Shown: piece by piece, positions 45,545 to 57,759 of the stretch
How the letters are laid out: each line of letters starts with the position of its first letter
Position numbering within the stretch: position 1 is the first letter of the stretch
From: Exophiala sp. HKRS030
Taxonomy: Eukaryota; Ascomycota; Eurotiomycetes; Chaetothyriales; Herpotrichiellaceae
Assembly: GCA_023897205.1 (NCBI GenBank)
Contig: JAHWDD010000003.1
Span: 4,777,665-4,841,664 of the forward strand
Length of the DNA: 64,000 nt
Direction: 5' to 3'
Notes under the pieces: model-generated
What the model was told of the DNA's origin: nothing
The model's database searches: none
Seen by the model: the letters and a program-made list of their open reading frames with translations, nothing else
Position numbers and translations under genes: made by a program

Positions 45545-48500
45545 ATCAGTATTGGCTGAGGGAATCATGTTCCTTGAGACAGGCTGAGACATGTTACGAG
45601 TAATGCAAGAAATCAAAACCGACCTGACGATCACGAAGACATGGCCTTGACAGGGATGTGAATTTATGACGAAGGAAAGGATATAGACTGGTAGACTACT
45701 ATTTCTCGAGGCACTTTGCTTCGATTTCTTCCTCCCCATTAGCAAGTAGGTCTAGCTACATTGATCCATAATCTGATAAATGCCAACTCGATCCATCTTT
45801 TCATGTGCCTATTCAGCACAAATTTCCATCAAGTAGATTGACCAGAAATCAACATCCTCGTCCTGACCGCGCTCCTTTCAATCCGTTCACAGTCCAACTG
45901 ACGAGTTGGACCTGACCTGTCACCCAGTCCTGTGTGGCCAGCATGTGACATTTCCGTAGTCACCGATACATCCCAACCCAACCCAACCCAACTCAACCTA
46001 TTCCAAGCCAATCCAACCAGCTCCGCCACACATGCGAGGCAACACCACACCAGCGCAGGCCCATGGCACCTAGTTAGCATGGTCGTGCATGGTGTGACAA
46101 AGAGGACCCCCACCACATCAACATCAACACCAACACGACCATATATCATTGGTTCGAAACCCTCTGCAACGCTCATCTCCCGCCCCCTCCCTCCTTCTTC
46201 TGAAGTAGCTTCCAACCAATCATCAAACCCTTACGAAACCCGTCCGTTTCAGGCAACCCGGGCCCCGGCGTCGGCAAGTAAGCAGACGAAAATAATCATG
46301 TCCCGTACAATATTCCGCATCTTGGGCTTGCTATGTAGTTGCGTCATATTTCTCCGAGTCCGACCTCGCGAATGCGAATTGTGAGCGTTGAGGCATTTTG
46401 GGCAAGCGGCTAGGGTCGTGGTGGGCCAGCCAGGCTGGACCGGATACGTGTGCAGCGTGCAATATGCAATGTGGAATGTGCGGTGTATGGTGGATGGTGT
46501 GTCACTGACCTCTTGTCATTTTTGTGTCCAGTCCAATTGATTCTTGTCCCATCGTTGGATGCGTTTACGCAGATTCGCAGATTTGCCGTACGATAAGTGT
46601 CCTCGTAGACTGGGCCGCGTCTGAGTCTTGTTCTAATTAGAGAATCCACGCGGAATTCTGGCTGAGAGAAAGGCCTGGGGGGCCAGCAGGGGCCAAAGGA
46701 CCGTTGATCGAATGCTAGAGGATATTTCGGCAAGGGTAGCACGCAGGTAAGCCTGAGATCTGACGCCGGTGCGTTCGTCAATACCTGAGGTCGATCCTGG
46801 CATGAGGACCAGCATCCCTACCACGCTTGATCGATCGGAATGGCACGACGCGATGCAGACACCCAGATAACGCGGTATGCGGGTATCCGTGCAATGATCT
46901 TGTAAAGAACTTGACTCGTCATGTACGTCGACAAAGGAGGGAAAGGCAAAGAAGGTGAGGATGGGCTGGTGGCGGCGACGAACCGAGACTCCTTTTTTCG
47001 GATTCGGATGCGTTGGTGAAGAACACGATTTGATATACTTACACTGTGAGACTGGACTTCGAGGTTCAGCGGTGGTTGATGTATTGTAGATTCGTGGTCC
47101 TCGAGGTCATTGCCTGTGCGAAGGGGTAGTCGCTGTAAGCATAATTTGATTTGTGGATCGTAGGGTATAAGGATCTATAAGACTAAGTTGAAATAGAGCT
47201 ATATAACTAGGAAATGTTTTTGGGGTCGTTTGACATCATTCAAGTAGGAGATTTAAAGCGCAAAAGATATCATCCAGACGTCTGTTCGCCAGTTCCTCAT
47301 AACTCTCCATTAACCGTTGACACATTCTTCATCTCATCGTCCATCATAGATACATATTGCTTGCTTAAAAACGAAATGGGAATCTTTTGCTTGAATCGAT
47401 TGTTGTGAGAACTCCTTGCAAAACGGGTAAGTGTATGATCTGTTTCTCTTTTCCGGGTTTTTTTGTCTTGAAGTGAGGCTTGATTTGCAAAGAAAAATGG
47501 AAGCCCAAAGACTCAGGTAGTCGTTAGGGAAAGGAAAATTTCAAACCCTTTATGATCCTCCTCTTTTCTATCGTCCTTGGAAATTAAGCCATTGCTATCG
47601 TCGACCTTCCTTTAACCGCAGTCTGGATTTGTCTTCTGATGTGAGAAACGATGACACTGATTCCACTGCTTGTTGGACTAGGTTGTTTAAGCCACTTGCA
47701 ACAAGCATGAGAGATAAGTCATGTCTGCCCATGGTAGCATTGCCACAGAGATGGTATTGGATGTTCATCGATGCAAAGATCGTTGCCCGACTCGCACTAG
47801 AGAATCCCGAAGCTATTGATGCTGGGATTGGCTGTGTCTATCGGAAAACGTGTCAACTGTCGTATGGTTTCGCTCTCTTGCTTGCAACTTATAGACAAAC
47901 TGCTGCCTTAAGAAGCTCCACCATAAGCAATCCATCTCAGTGGGGCGGATGCAAATCTCGAGCTCTGCGTTGAAAGCCACCGCCATTGAAGAATTCTCAC
48001 ACAGACAAATTAATGTCTCGAATGGTCTTGTAATATGCCTCTCCACCTGGCATCAAACGACTGAAAGGTCTGGTTGGCTTGAACGGAAGGATAAATCTTG
48101 TAGAGCAACCAATGTGAAGCATTTTTCCTCCTTGGCATTGGATGCACCAACTTGGAACACCACCAATTTCATGTTGCTGGGTAGTGCGAATTTACATAAG
48201 TCCACGGAACCAAAGTCTTGGAACCCTTGTCTTAAATGCAGGACTTGGGTCCTTCGCCACAATCGCTCATGTTTGGTAGACGCAGAAACTTGGAACTTAT
48301 CATCCTGATTATCAGCAATAACGAATTCGATCGCAAATCGCTGTTGTCGATGAAGAGCTCAAGTGTGGTAACCGACAGTAGACAAGTTATCGCGAGCAAT
48401 GTGGCGACGCAGATGCACCGGTTGTATTCTGAGTTCAGAAATCCAATCCAGGCATGCCTGTTGCATGCATGGACCAACTTCCATCCTATCCGAGGGGTGC

Positions 48501-51500
48501 ATGATGCAGCTCGACTCGTAATGGCTGCATGACTTTGGCCCTCAAAGTTAGAATAAAGGGTGGTAAACTGACCAGGTGGAGCTTAGTGTCTGGTCCGTTG
48601 AGTGCCCAGTCCTAGTGAGGACCCGGCTGGGTCCGTATCATGACGCTCAGCCGAACCAGATGGGGTAAGGCTGATCTTTGGAAAGCTCCAAACGATTGGA
48701 TCCAGCCTTCTCAAATGGGCGGCTCGGCTTTCGCAGGCTTCTGTGCACGCGGCAGGATTCCTAGGCAAAATTGCAAGTGGCACAGAGCAACAAAGGGGCG
48801 TTGATATATGCCCACTGCTCGCACACCTGCCAACTCGATCCTTCTCGACCACATTTTGCTTCCCAATTTTGGCAAATTTCATACCTCCCACCTCAAATTC
48901 GTTCGTATGCCTCGTTCTTTGTGACTATGCAGACACCTTTTTTTGAGTTGATGTTTTTATCATTCTTCACCCAGCACCGTGAAATTGATTGGCCAGAATC
49001 TCGGAAGGTTTGGATCTCACAAATCAAAGCTCCATTGCTTTGGGCTCGACGAGGCTGTTAGGATTGATACGGCTCTGGTGTTTTGTGATTGCCTGATTCT
49101 GGAATTGGTTGCCTGCGGCCTCCTCCGTGTTCGCACAGGCAACCACTTTTGGTTCCGGGTGCGAATCTCCGGAACGGTCGATCGGAAAAACGAATCATCC
49201 GGAGGTCCCTCCACGTGACCATTATCATGCCTCGTCCGCCAGGCACCGAACACCTGTGGCAAAATTGTTTGCCGATCAGAAACAGCATTGGCTCGACCCA
49301 GTGACGCTATCGAGACTCTGCGTTGCTCCCTTGCCCATTTCAAGCTGTTGCATGGAAGCACAGCTTGTAAGAATGGTAGTTTCCTCGACCCCGAAATGCC
49401 AATAGTGACATGACCTGACCAAATCGGTTGGATGCACTTCCCATAACTCGTTGAATCTTACCCAAACTCCAGATATCATGCCAACAAACTGCATACTGTT
49501 TCAGCACATAGGTTCGTTCATGGGGTGAGAATACTTACAGAAATCTAGGAAATCCCAACCCATACCTCGTCCCTCCCGCCATCACTGCCCTTGTCGATTG
49601 CATGCGTCACTCCATTGCTGGATCGAAATATCCAACCTTGCAAGATGGTGACTGCTGCGCTCCGAGATTCCCTGTCCTGGAAACCAAGCTCCATCGATTC
49701 TGTATTGTTGTCGCCATCGCTCCATGGCGAAGTCGTTTGAAATAGACGGGCCCGAGTTTGCCGTCATGGATCCTTCACTGCGGATTCCGGACGACGCTAT
49801 TGAGTCTCCGGACCTGGTAGCGATGGAAGGAGTTCTGTTACTATTGAGAACAATCAGTACATCGCACGAACTTTGAAACAATTCAGTCGAATGTCTTCTC
49901 CGAGTCCACTGACACATATTTTATTATGGACAGACCATTGAAAGTGTACCTGGATCCGAGTGGATTCTCCAGTGAAAAGAGAAGAGAATGGAACTCAACA
50001 AGAAGCAAGGGACATTTCATACCTCATATTGGCGGTAAACACAAATGAGCAGGGAAATGTTTCGACTGAGGAGTGAATGTGTGTGAGTTGCCTGCGACTA
50101 AGGTGAATTGGGACGAAGAGTTGTGCAGAGGTAAGCACGGATGTTTCATGGGATGAAGGATATTAGGCTTTAAAAAGTAAGACGATGTATATGTATATAT
50201 ATTCTTGTTGGGTTAGGAGGTGTGGGATTGAAGGGACTTGTGGTAGGTGAATGTTGTGTCTGGTGGTTGAAAAGTGAGGTGTGGTTGGAGTTTGGATTGA
50301 AGTGACGATCGTCTGGTCTGGGGCGAAGGCGAGGAGGAACGTCGTGGGCTCGAGGTGGTTTTGGGCCCCAATCCACACCCACCATGCACACTCTTCCAAG
50401 ACAATTTTACCGTACTTTACCAGAGTGATACTGTATCTAATATCCCAGAAGTTGTTAAACAATGTCATTGTTGGATTAAGATGCCACCTCCATAAGTTGC
50501 TAAGATTTCCCATTTCCCATTAGTCTTTAAGCCGCCATAGCCCGCACTAAGGATGGACAAGATTTTGGGATAGACCGTGAAGAGTGGGGAGTCGACTGGT
50601 CAATGGATCATGAGTCCATCCCAAAGGTCCAACATTGGTACTTTGGTCAAAGGCATGGTTTTTCGATGAGACCAAAGTGCTTCTCACTGCCCGCGCCGCC
50701 GCCTTTGACACAGGAAGGTCAGGTCTGATCGCTCGCCACCTGTGACGAACTATCTCCTCTCCCTACCTCTATGTAGTTTACAACTTCTGCAATGTTCGAC
50801 TCTTGGATTGTGGCCAACCATTCCCACTCCCAATGGGCTCTTCTTCCCGCTCGCTGACGCGGCTCACAAAAGTTCCTCTAGTACTTCTATCTCATCATCG
50901 CAAGAAGTCAGATGACACGTGTTGTTCGCCATGGAGTGAGTGATACACAAATTGGAACTTTCTGTTCGTTTACGTTTATCTGCATTTGACAACTGCTTTG
51001 CCTATCAATCAATGATCTACAGTCGATCAAGATGACTTCATTGAGGGCCACATGGGGCCCAGGGGGCGTCACGGGAGCCTGAAGAGGCCTTAGGCTTGGA
51101 GTATGCCCCGCACGAGAAGAGCCTGGGAGTTTAGGCGTCGATCTCCGGGCATCTTGCCACACGTGCCATGCCCGTGCCATGCCCAAGCTTCAATCATCTT
51201 CCCTCACAGGCGTGCCTAATGCCATCACTATAGCCTACGCGTTACGCGTGTGGTGTTTAACGCGCGTGGTGTTCATCATTCTCCAGCATCTTTTTCCATA
51301 TTTACCCTACTCATAAGACATCACGAAGCTGAAAGGATGCAACAGTCTCTAGTAATCCATCCTAAGGATTAGTTAGGCATGCCCCTGGTAATTAACGTAG
51401 AAACAGAAAATAGATACAGAAACAGAACCCGACAATGCACAGCTGTGTTTGCACTGCTGCTCAATCGAGAGGGGCGCCTTAGTAATAACTTACGCGGGAG

Positions 51501-52223
51501 AGGGCACAGTTGCAGATGTCAGATCGCCTCAATCCGCGGATGATGTGTCACTGTGGCTCGACTAAGTAACTCTGGCGAAACGCCAATCCGATAAGATGCA
51601 CCTCGCCTACGATTGGTGTATTGTTACATAAGCAGTTAAAAAGTCTGCTTCCACGTGACTGGGCTTTTTGGGCTTTACTATGGTGAACGCTTGGTTTAGC
51701 ATGCGAGGATGACATATACAAGAACTTTTGAGTCTCAGCGTTAGACCCTGATGACCATCTCTACGAGGCGGTTTCGTCTCTCTAAAGACTATGAATAGTA
51801 CTACAGGAGCTAGTAGATATCCTTGGCTGAATTCCACACACAAGCCACGGGCTCATCGACGCGGTGTATGGGGAAGCCTGCGTGGCCCAATTCTCCGTGG
51901 CATTCGTTGCCAATTGACTGTCCGACCTTTCTAGCCAGGTCAAGACTGCTTCAGATAGTCTTGACAGCAAACCTCAGGTTCGTATTGGTATCTTGGCAGA
52001 GGACCCGTTGCATTTGAATGCAGTCAAGGAAATCCTGATTTGTAAGTCGGAAGAAATCTTTACAGGGTTCTCGCATAGGACCTTGGAAGTCCCCATTGAG
52101 GATGAACATCCTCGTCGTATGCCATGTTGCGTGTTTGACATACGATTCTTGTATCTTGAGTGTCGGCTGGTCAATCCTTGAGGGTACTCCCAAGGTCGGA
52201 CTCTGCCAGAGACTCTCAACCTC
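45545..52223. other. 6.7-kb convergent gap without a supported gene
   Basis: This lies between the ends of KAP123 (plus) and YTH1 (minus). Open frames reach 150 codons but are low-complexity or overlap on both strands, and no family is recognised. Gene-like non-coding signals exist: a leader-like minus-strand stretch near 47200-47000 with a GTAAGT donor at about 47037, and a TATA/leader-like minus-strand stretch at about 50200-50030. Short repeats include CCCAA units at about 45976-45992, a duplicated GTGCCATGCCC near 51165-51184 and clustered ACGCG elements at 51236-51266. Non-coding RNA or multi-intron genes I cannot resolve are possible. Confidence 0.4.
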
Positions 52224-52955
52224 TCACCTCCCACGTTTTCCTCGCCATCGACCACCTCTCCCTCTTCCACCACGGAATGTAACCTCTTTCCTCGTCTCTT
52301 CCTCTCGTCTCTCCAACTCTTGAACTCTTTCCTTCCTCTGAGCCTCAGTGTCCTTTTCAACGCCCGCAGCGCCGCTCTTTAGATGAACACCATGTTTACA
52401 CTCTCGTCCATCGGGGCAGAACCCAGCAACATAGAAAGGACACAGTTTCCTCCTCACATGGCGGTTCGGGCATCTAGGTCCCTTTTCACAGAAGCCTTTA
52501 TTGTAATCTTCGCAAAGCGGTAGCTTCGAATCCTCCTTGACGTGGACGTATAGACATTCATCGCCATTTTGACAATAGCCATTCTGATTGAAGAACTGAC
52601 ATTCACTCATCTTCCGCAGATTGTACTCGTGGAGATAGTCACAGGCGTCTCCCTTCTTGCAGAGCCCCTTGAGCCAATGTTTACACACGTAGTTGTCATT
52701 GTTGCGACCGTAGTGATGTTGTGGTTGCTGGGCGGGCGTGGGATGCCGATCTGGACACCGTCGCCCTCGAGGGCATTGTCCTGTAGAGGCAAAATCTGGG
52801 CAGACGGGGACAGTTGTAGTGAGTGCGGCGAGTCCGTTGGCGCGTAGGAATGGTGTGAAGCTGAAATTGTATGTTGGCTGAGGGGGAGGTCGGACCGCGG
52901 GCTTTTTGGGGCTGGCCACGGATACCGACGTGGTTGAAGAAGCCACAGATGCCAT
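52224..52955 (-). CDS. yth1: mRNA 3'-end-processing protein Yth1 (CPSF30 homologue), 243 aa
   Basis: This is a single exon; the ATG at 52955 begins [10 protein letters not shown], and an in-frame extension to 53039 is ignored because it starts without ATG support. Five CCCH zinc fingers follow in series: C-x8-C-x5-C-x3-H at about 52-71, then [58 protein letters not shown] and [20 protein letters not shown]. The C-terminus is a charged helix ([18 protein letters not shown]) and an RGG-like tail. As part of the cleavage and polyadenylation factor in the nucleus, it recognises the AAUAAA-type signal together with WDR33/Pfs2-type partners and contacts Fip1. The number and spacing of the fingers match the fungal family fully. 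Confidence 0.96.
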   Translation of the reverse strand: MASVASSTTSVSVASPKKPAVRPPPQPTYNFSFTPFLRANGLAALTTTVPVCPDFASTGQCPRGRRCPDRHPTPAQQPQHHYGRNNDNYVCKHWLKGLCKKGDACDYLHEYNLRKMSECQFFNQNGYCQNGDECLYVHVKEDSKLPLCEDYNKGFCEKGPRCPNRHVRRKLCPFYVAGFCPDGRECKHGVHLKSGAAGVEKDTEAQRKERVQELERREEETRKEVTFRGGRGRGGRWRGKRGR

Positions 52956-54007
52956 GGCGACACTTCGTAGAGATTCAGAACAGAAACAGGAATCCGCCTC
53001 AAGGTTATGGACAAGTTGCAATATTCTGTAGTGACGCAAGAGCTGTTGCGATCTTGCTTGGACGACGATGGCTTTATTATTTCGAGAACCTACCTAGGTA
53101 TGAAAGGATATGCAGACGCGAAATTGCCGAAGTTATCCCGGTATAGCGGCAACACTTTAGAGTGGAGTTCTATCCTCGACTTTTCGATTCTACCAGAAGC
53201 ATTGACGAAGCTACGCTTCTTGTGTCGTGAGTTGTCTTGCCGCTGTCGAAGGTGAGAGTCGATGGAGGAATCCCTATTTCAACATCCAGTGTCTGTCATG
53301 CTTTACGGTTTGTTTCATGTACATGCTTAGGGCTCGAATGCTCCCCACGACCATACGGTAAGCTGCTTTCTCAGTCTCAGTCTCAGTCTCAGTCTCTACT
53401 CACCTCTGCTACAAATGCCCGTACGATCTATTTAAGCAAGTCTGATTGACTACATGTCTGGTGCAAGGATATCTGATGTCCAAAGCACCGCAAGAACCTC
53501 CCCAAATACTACTGGACTTGAGACGTGTGGTGGGACCTATAGCTACCGCATCCGAACATCAAAAATCACACTCGCGTTGCCGCTACTCTCTGGATATCTT
53601 TTCCTTTTTAATCAAGCATTCCCTGATTCAGTTCGTCTGAAGAAGAAGCACGAGGTGGGTACAGAGTCCAGGTTCATTTACTTTCGAGCTCGAATTTGAC
53701 TTTTGGGTCTTTCCGGCTCGGCGACCCTTTGAGGACAGTGTCCCTACGGATCCCTCAATGCTCTGGCATTTGTTGCTTCCGGTGGCAGTTAGAAAATCAC
53801 ACCAACGAAGGATGCCATCGGACCGAGTTCTCGCAATGCGTCCACTCAATACTTTCTTGTCTCGATGCGGGGCATCAAGTTCATCTCCTCACTCCCCCAC
53901 GTCATCCTTGGGACAATCAAAACATCCTTCCTAAAAACATTTCCATACTATCAAATCTTCAGTTTCTTTCTGTTCTTCAATCTCACTTGCAAAATACACC
54001 AATCAAC
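52956..54007. other. Divergent promoter region with TCTCAG repeat
   Basis: This lies between YTH1 (minus) and the S-formylglutathione hydrolase gene (plus). About four consecutive TCTCAG-type hexamers lie at 53370-53395. The 5' leader of the hydrolase gene is pyrimidine-rich. No gene is seen. Confidence 0.5.
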
Positions 54008-54988
54008 ATGTCTGTCAATACAACTGCAACCATCGCCTCTTTTGGCGGCAAGCTCCTCAAGCTTGCCCACCAGTCCTCTGTCATTGGTGGTGAAATGAAA
54101 TTTAACTTGTATTTACCTCCTCAGGCATTCAACAAATCACAAAAAGTCCCCTTATTGATTTACCTATCTGGCTTGACCTGCACAGCCGAAAATGCTTCAG
54201 AAAAGGGTTTCTTTCAACATGGCGCAAGCAAACGAGGCATCGCCGTTCTATACCCCGACACCAGCCCAAGTATGTTCTCCATTGACAAGGATACTCTCTC
54301 CCGATTGTAGCTGACTCCACTGCAGGAGGATTTGGTATCAAGGGTGAGGACGATGCATACGACTTCGGTTCCGGTGCAGGCTTCTATGTCGATGCCACAG
54401 TATCACCATGGTCAGACAACTACAAAATGTATACCTATGTCACCGATGAGCTTCCCAAAACAGTCTTCGCCGCTTTCGACCAGATAGACTCCTCCAAGGT
54501 GAGCATCACTGGTCACAGCATGGGTGGTCATGGTGCCCTCTCTCTCTTCCTCAAGAATCCTGGAAAGTACAAGAGCGTTAGCGCTTTCGCTCCAATCGCA
54601 AACCCTCTAAAGGCACCATGGGGTGAAAAAGCATTCAAAGGATATTTTGGTGAAGAGAACTGGGAGAAGAAAGGTGCCGAGCATGATTCGACAGAGTTGT
54701 TGAAACAATGGAAAGGTGGCCCTCTCGATATCCTGATTGACGTGGTACGTGGCCAACATTACCAAACTTCCATAAAGGCTATACTAATCTCGGAATCAGG
54801 GTACCGGTGACAACTTCTACAAGCAAGGCCAGCTACTACCCGAGAACTTCATCGCTGCTGCCAAGGAGATCGGTCAAGAGAAAGGCGTCAACGTCAGATT
54901 CCAGCCCGACTACGATCACAGTTACTACACAATGGCGAGCTTTGCCGATGACCACATCGACCATGCGGCAAAGCATTTGTTTGCATAG
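54008..54988 (+). CDS. S-formylglutathione hydrolase (esterase D family), 289 aa
   Basis: Three exons are inferred: 54008-54269, 54326-54744 and 54800-54988. The introns are 56 and 55 nt; the second has a perfect ATACTAAT branch. The enzyme hydrolyses S-formylglutathione to formate and glutathione, the last step of glutathione-dependent formaldehyde detoxification in the cytosol. The alpha/beta-hydrolase core is complete: LSGLTCTAENASEKGFFQHG (oxyanion region), nucleophile Ser152 in GHSMGGHGAL, Asp231 in GTGDNF restored by splicing, and His267 in DYDHSYYTM. GFGIKGEDDAYDFGSGAGFY is the family signature. The length matches the family. It ends in LFA, without a clear peroxisomal signal. Confidence 0.97.
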
Positions 54989-55211
54989 TATGTTTGTGTT
55001 TCTGAGCAATCTTCCAATCACCACCATTATCACTACCATCACCACCACCACTTCCCACACATGCGCTGACAAAGATAGAAGCGACGGGAGAAAGGATCAA
55101 AAGCTTTGAACTCTGCAAACTAGCAAACCGTGTATATTCATTCTGCTGGGCATTATCCACGAGATAGCCAGAATAGATAGATAATCACCATATCTACTAT
55201 GTGCGGTTCTC

Positions 55212-55768
55212 ATGCTCTTCATCTTGTTCTACATCGCGTTAACACTTCTGGGAAATATCTTCATTTCTTTCACATTTGGATGCCCTTTTCACCGAACACA
55301 CCACTATACAATCCAACAATACGCGGTCACTCCGCCCAACATGCTCGGGGACCATGCTACATCGTCTGCCAAACCGACCCCTTTACCATTCTCCCAACAC
55401 AACGATCGGTTCCTAGATATGCTCAAGAATCATTACGACCGGTCCTACTTACAATGCAGCGACGGCATCTGGAGGGCTTTCGTGCTGGACAAGGATTTTG
55501 CGCGAGACAAAGCGGTGTTTGAATCTAGCCCCAACATCCTCGTATCTAAATCCATGGATAGCGATGGAAGAGATACACTCGTAAAGTAAGTGAAAACAAT
55601 TGGTTTGAAGGTGCTTCTGCAATGATGCTGACGAGGCTTCTGAACAGTCCTGCACAGACGTTGACAGAGCTGCAATCTCAACGGCGACCGCGACTGAATG
55701 AACCCCTGACATCTCGAGCCTTGTCGGATCCTCCCTCCATATCCGTTAGAACGAGGGCGACTTTGTGA
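55212..55768 (+). CDS. Hypothetical protein, possibly membrane-anchored, 164 aa
   Basis: Exon 1 is 55212-55585 and exon 2 is 55648-55768; the 62-nt intron begins GTAAGT, has GCTGAC as branch and ends CTGAACAG. The first ATG gives a hydrophobic N-terminus (MLFILFYIALTLLGNIFISF), a possible signal anchor. An internal ATG at 55341 would give a soluble 121-aa protein. The body reads NDRFLDMLKNHYDRSYLQC, a charged mixed stretch, then an Arg/Pro-rich end (LTELQSQRRPRLNEPLTSRA). I recognise no domain. The canonical splice signals and continuous frame are the main support. Confidence 0.5.
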
Positions 55769-56076
55769 GCGTGCTTGCTCTTGTCTACTTCGTTGTTTCT
55801 GGTGACATGATAATCGGCTTGCAATGCATTGTTTATTCTTTGTGTCAGAGAAAGCGTCTTTGGACGAGATCTGATTCAATGATGATGCCGCTTTGTGCCA
55901 GAGCAGAAGTTCTTTAATGGCTTGAGACAATAGCCTTTGTCCGTCATATATGATATATATTAATGGCTTGTGACTTGTCGATGTCGAAACAGTACTCTCC
56001 TCTCGATATATATAACTTCAAGAAAGGAAAGCAATCGTGTGAAAAAGTCAACAAGTACACTCCGACCGAACACAAA

Positions 56077-56621
56077 ATGCCACACACTATTCAAACTCCC
56101 AGCGAGGAAAACGCCTTGTACAAGGCTCTCATCGAAAAGAAAATCAAGGACATCGACGGCAAGCTGGACGAGCTGCATCTCGAAGATCAAGCCGTCGAAT
56201 ATGCCATCGAACAGGCGCGCGCGTCTAAGATGAGCAAGATGCAGCAGATCTCCGAAGTCTCCAGGCAGATGGGCAGGAGACAACCACTGTCCGCCTCGGA
56301 CTTCTTGGAGATGCAGAAGCGGTTTGCCAAGCAGACGGTGAACCGCAATGACCTGGAAGAAATTGAAGTCAAGCTAACAGATCTAGATGTCGAGCAACAA
56401 GCCATCGCCATCGCGATCGATGAGAACCGCGCCACTAGGGCCGCGTTGATGGTCGAGTTGACGAAACTGACCAAAGCCAGAGAGATGCGCATTCTGGCGA
56501 AGGAAAAGGGGAAGCGGCCGTGCCTCAACAGCTCAAGAAGGGGTTTGAGGAGGAGTTTGAGCTTGCGCGTGGGTTCGACGACGCCGACGATGATGTCTTC
56601 TGTCCACAAGTCGTAAGCTGA
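56077..56621 (+). CDS. Small coiled-coil protein with apparent C-terminal frameshift
   Basis: The ATG at 56077 (context CACAAAATGCC) gives MPHTIQTPSEENALYKALIE, then two heptad-rich helices (KKIKDIDGKLDELHLEDQAV; EEIEVKLTDLDVEQQAIAIA) joined by a Lys/Arg-rich linker. As read, the frame ends at 56616 with a basic Ser/Arg tail of low quality. One extra G in the run 56508-56511 would instead give GEAAVPQQLKKGFEEEFELA and an acidic end, stopping at 56621 (181 aa). That version is more protein-like and fits the acidic character of the upstream part. Upstream in-frame ATGs (55963, 55981) were judged less likely. The fold suggests a dimeric helical bundle; its function is unknown. Confidence 0.6.
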
Positions 56622-57210
56622 AAACCACGGCTGGCCGTGAACGCAAGACGTTGGTAGTGATTAAATGACACCATAAGGTCGATCGCCAGACACGGGCAGG
56701 CGCTCTTGGGCTGGGGCGTGACCGTTTGAACGATAATAAACAACGCATGTAACAATCTAGAGAGCAATAATTCAATAACAACAACTTGAACGCATAGGAG
56801 TACCAATCATTGCCGCCTTCACTACCCAAGTAAGGCACCAAGTGATCTGTCACAATAGAGAATGATCATCACAATCGTTCACAGCATGTCATATGGGGAT
56901 GAGAGCTCTGGTGCTTACCTTGATAGTACCGCGACAAAGGGGAGGTGAAATCACGATTCACTAAGCACATTGTCACTCCCCGCGGGAACTGGAACGGTGT
57001 CAGCAGTGCTGCTTCGCGTTGGGTGTCCTTCGCGTTGATGGTCTTTCATGTGATAATCCATGTCTTCAAGAGGCGACATGTTCCATTGCACACTCTCACG
57101 TAGACTTTGCACAACGGCAAACAACACACCATCAGAAGTGTCATCTCCCAGCTACCAATTGCAATCGTTGACCCAAATATCCTAGTCAGCAATCCCGCAG
57201 ACCCACAACA
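56622..57210. other. Intergenic
   Basis: 3' flank and promoter DNA between two small hypothetical genes on the plus strand. No further gene is seen. Confidence 0.5.
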
Positions 57211-57759
57211 ATGTCTGAACGAGCTTCGTCGCCCAAGAGAGAAGAAAAGTCGACATTGAAGCTTGCCGACCTATGGGAGGACTCGGTATGGGAGCCTCAC
57301 CTACACGAGCGTCCCGTCGGCATGGTCAGAAACCCCAATTACATTCATCCGTTTGGCGCAATCGGTGATGGTCGACCGTCCACCAAGTCAAAGTCGGAAG
57401 AGACTAAGAGCGGGCAAAATCGAACAAGCTCTCACAACTCATCAAATCCATACCATCGCCAAGAAAGCGACGGCGTAAGACCCCAGAGCTCAAGGTCTAT
57501 CATATTCAGAGACCTTGTGAAGCCTTTCACTCAGACTCGGCAACGCGGCATGTCCGCCCATGATCAACCTTTTGCACCAAACGTAGCTCCCAGAGACCGA
57601 GAACAACATCCAAGAAGATCATCGGTCATGACAGGGAGGCAACCAACATTGACCAAAGAGCAAAGAGAGGCTAGGGCAGCCGATTTCAAAGCCCAGGTTA
57701 CAGCGGCGAGGCTGGCAATGGAGGAACTCGAAAAGACGGCGTCGAAGAACAAGAAATGA
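57211..57759 (+). CDS. Hypothetical hydrophilic protein, 182 aa
   Basis: This is a single exon with ATG context AACAATGTC. It starts MSERASSPKREEKSTLKLAD, then LWEDSVWEPHLHERPVGMVR and a short aromatic patch (NPNYIHPFGAIGDGRP), which may be the conserved core. The centre is Ser/Arg/Gln-rich and likely disordered. The C-terminus is a predicted charged helix, LTKEQREARAADFKAQVTAA and RLAMEELEKTASKNKK. There is no signal peptide or membrane segment. I do not recognise the family. Base composition and codon use look like the neighbouring genes. Confidence 0.6.
   Translation: MSERASSPKREEKSTLKLADLWEDSVWEPHLHERPVGMVRNPNYIHPFGAIGDGRPSTKSKSEETKSGQNRTSSHNSSNPYHRQESDGVRPQSSRSIIFRDLVKPFTQTRQRGMSAHDQPFAPNVAPRDREQHPRRSSVMTGRQPTLTKEQREARAADFKAQVTAARLAMEELEKTASKNKK

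Noticed and set aside
45976..45992. Telomere-like CCCAA repeat
   Set aside because: Fungal telomere repeats are CCCTAA; this is a short CCCAA run grading into irregular sequence.
46150..46165. Possible tRNA B box (GGTTCGAAACC)
   Set aside because: No A box, anticodon stem or acceptor stem can be folded upstream at the proper distance.
45932..46384. 150-codon plus-strand open frame in the convergent gap
   Set aside because: The translation is low-complexity Thr/Ser/Pro derived from CCAAC and ACCAC repeats, with another long frame antisense to it.
47629..48532. Series of overlapping frames on both strands
   Set aside because: I tried to join them with introns on either strand and found no consistent gene and no conserved motif.
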